Origin: Chromatiales bacterium
GTDB lineage: Bacteria > Pseudomonadota > Gammaproteobacteria > Chromatiales > Chromatiaceae
Direction of reading: 5' to 3'
Assembly: GCA_024639625.1 (NCBI GenBank)
Contig: JAHEIA010000234.1
Location: forward strand, 1 to 5,634
DNA length: 5,634 bases
Shown here: piece by piece, positions 5,373-5,634 of the stretch
How positions within the stretch are numbered: position 1 is the stretch's first letter
How the letters are laid out: each line of letters opens with the position of its first letter
Program-made: the position numbers and the translations under genes
The notes under the pieces: generated by a model
The model's input: the letters and a program-made list of their open reading frames with translations, nothing else
Databases searched by the model: none
Told to the model about the DNA's origin: nothing

Positions 5373-5399
5373 ATAGGGGTACCAGGCCCTAGCCCCTAT
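5373..5399. repeat. Inverted repeat ATAGGGG-N13-CCCCTAT
   Basis: Perfect 7-bp arms at 5373-5379 and 5393-5399 in the gap between gdt1 and the transposase. It contains CCTAG at 5388-5392, about 99 bases before the transposase ATG. It may be a terminator-like stem or may straddle the left end of the insertion sequence. Confidence 0.45.
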
Positions 5400-5422
5400 C
5401 GCTCACCGTAGGAATGGAAAAA

Positions 5423-5484
5423 GGCTGTTTTCCGTGGCATAACGCTTTTGCGATCAAGAAGTTATTGCCCGAAAGAAAACAGTC
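5423..5484 (+). repeat. Extended imperfect stem in the transposase leader
   Basis: The outer arms 5423-5432 (GGCTGTTTTC) and 5475-5484 (GAAAACAGTC) pair at nine of ten positions plus one G-T wobble. The inner arms GGCATAAC (5436-5443) and GTTATTGCC (5461-5469) pair with one bulged base. Together they form a long stem ending 2 bases before the ATG. It covers the site where a ribosome binding site would be, and no strong Shine-Dalgarno sequence is seen. Such leader structures limit transposase translation in several insertion sequences. Confidence 0.6.
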
Positions 5485-5486
5485 TT

Positions 5487-5634
5487 ATGAAGACAGAGTG
5501 TACTGCAGGACAACTTGAATTTCACACGCTTCGGCGGCGGGAAGTGGTGGGTCGTTTCGACGGGGGACGGATCACTTCGGACGGCGGCGGACTGTTGTTG
5601 CGTGAGGTCGATGCCCGCCTAGGTCTGACGGGGC
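5487..5634 (+). CDS. IS1380-family transposase (partial, N-terminal 49 residues)
   Basis: DDE-type transposase of the IS1380 family, cut by the right edge of the window. The visible residues run from MKTECTAGQLEFHTL through RREVVGRFDGGRITSDGGG to LLLREVDARLGLTG. The combination 'VVGRFDGG.ITSDGG.LLLREVD.RLGLT' is the typical N-terminal signature of this family (DUF4277-like/IS1380 type). The catalytic Asp and Glu residues lie further downstream and are not seen, so it cannot be said whether the copy is intact. The ATG at 5487 is the first in frame and gives the expected start, although the ribosome binding site is weak and lies in a stem. It is oriented the same way as gdt1, so read-through from gdt1 is possible. 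Confidence 0.88.
   Translation, partial: MKTECTAGQLEFHTLRRREVVGRFDGGRITSDGGGLLLREVDARLGLTG

Larger units (their letters stand above)
5278..5486. other. Gap between gdt1 and the transposase
   Basis: 209 bp with no gene. It contains the small post-gdt1 hairpins, the ATAGGGG inverted repeat and the transposase leader stem. The boundary between host DNA and the insertion sequence lies somewhere inside it. Confidence 0.5.
5388..5634 (+). mobile_element. Left part of an IS1380-family insertion sequence (right end off window)
   Basis: The element is identified by the transposase N-terminus at 5487. Its left end is not settled. The boundary given here (5388) is a guess: the bases CCTAG there resemble the CCTAG at the end of ISEcp1, a member of the same family, and about 100 bases between end and start codon is reasonable for this family. 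Confirmation needs the matching right end and a target-site duplication, both outside the window. The end could lie anywhere in 5278-5422. Confidence 0.5.

Noticed and set aside
4866..5411. Plus-strand open frame of 181 codons in another frame of gdt1
   Set aside because: Arg/Gly/Pro-rich shadow of gdt1 that continues into noncoding sequence; no recognisable motif.

Overview
The window most likely comes from a moderately GC-rich Gram-negative proteobacterium, probably a gammaproteobacterium. The reasons are exported proteins with typical Sec signal peptides, strong AGGAGG-type ribosome binding sites, a TRAP-type periplasmic binding protein, a TrhA/YqfA-like hemolysin III protein, a stand-alone CHAD protein and an IS1380-family insertion sequence. 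The assignment is inferred from protein families only; no rRNA or other phylogenetic marker is present.

Layout. The minus strand carries four genes, read right to left. They are a CHAD-domain protein (3169-4086), a hemolysin III/TrhA membrane protein (2189-2848), a secreted YVTN/DGR-type beta-propeller protein (460-1635), and the N-terminal 150 residues of a DctP-family TRAP substrate-binding protein that runs off the left edge (1-452). The last two are 7 bp apart and almost certainly form an operon. On the plus strand, a Gdt1/UPF0016 (TMEM165-like) cation transporter (4681-5277) is divergent from the CHAD gene across a 594-bp gap. At the right edge, the first 49 codons of an IS1380-family transposase (5487 to the end) show that the window breaks inside an insertion sequence.

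How the parts may work together. The beta-propeller/TRAP pair looks like an export or uptake module in the periplasm; the partner and substrate are unknown. The CHAD protein (a family linked to polyphosphate granules) beside a Mn2+/Ca2+-type exporter suggests cation and polyphosphate handling, but this rests on proximity only. TrhA is a membrane-homeostasis protein with no obvious link to its neighbours.

The long gaps (1636-2188, 2849-3168, 4087-4680, 5278-5486) hold no convincing full gene. They do contain palindromes upstream of the propeller operon, a clear -10 box before trhA, hairpins ahead of gdt1 and an extended imperfect stem that ends 2 bases before the transposase start codon. I found no clear-cut novel defence or biosynthetic system. 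The most unusual items are the propeller-TRAP pairing, the perfect hairpins inside the 5' ends of two coding regions, and the possible small gene just upstream of the CHAD gene.
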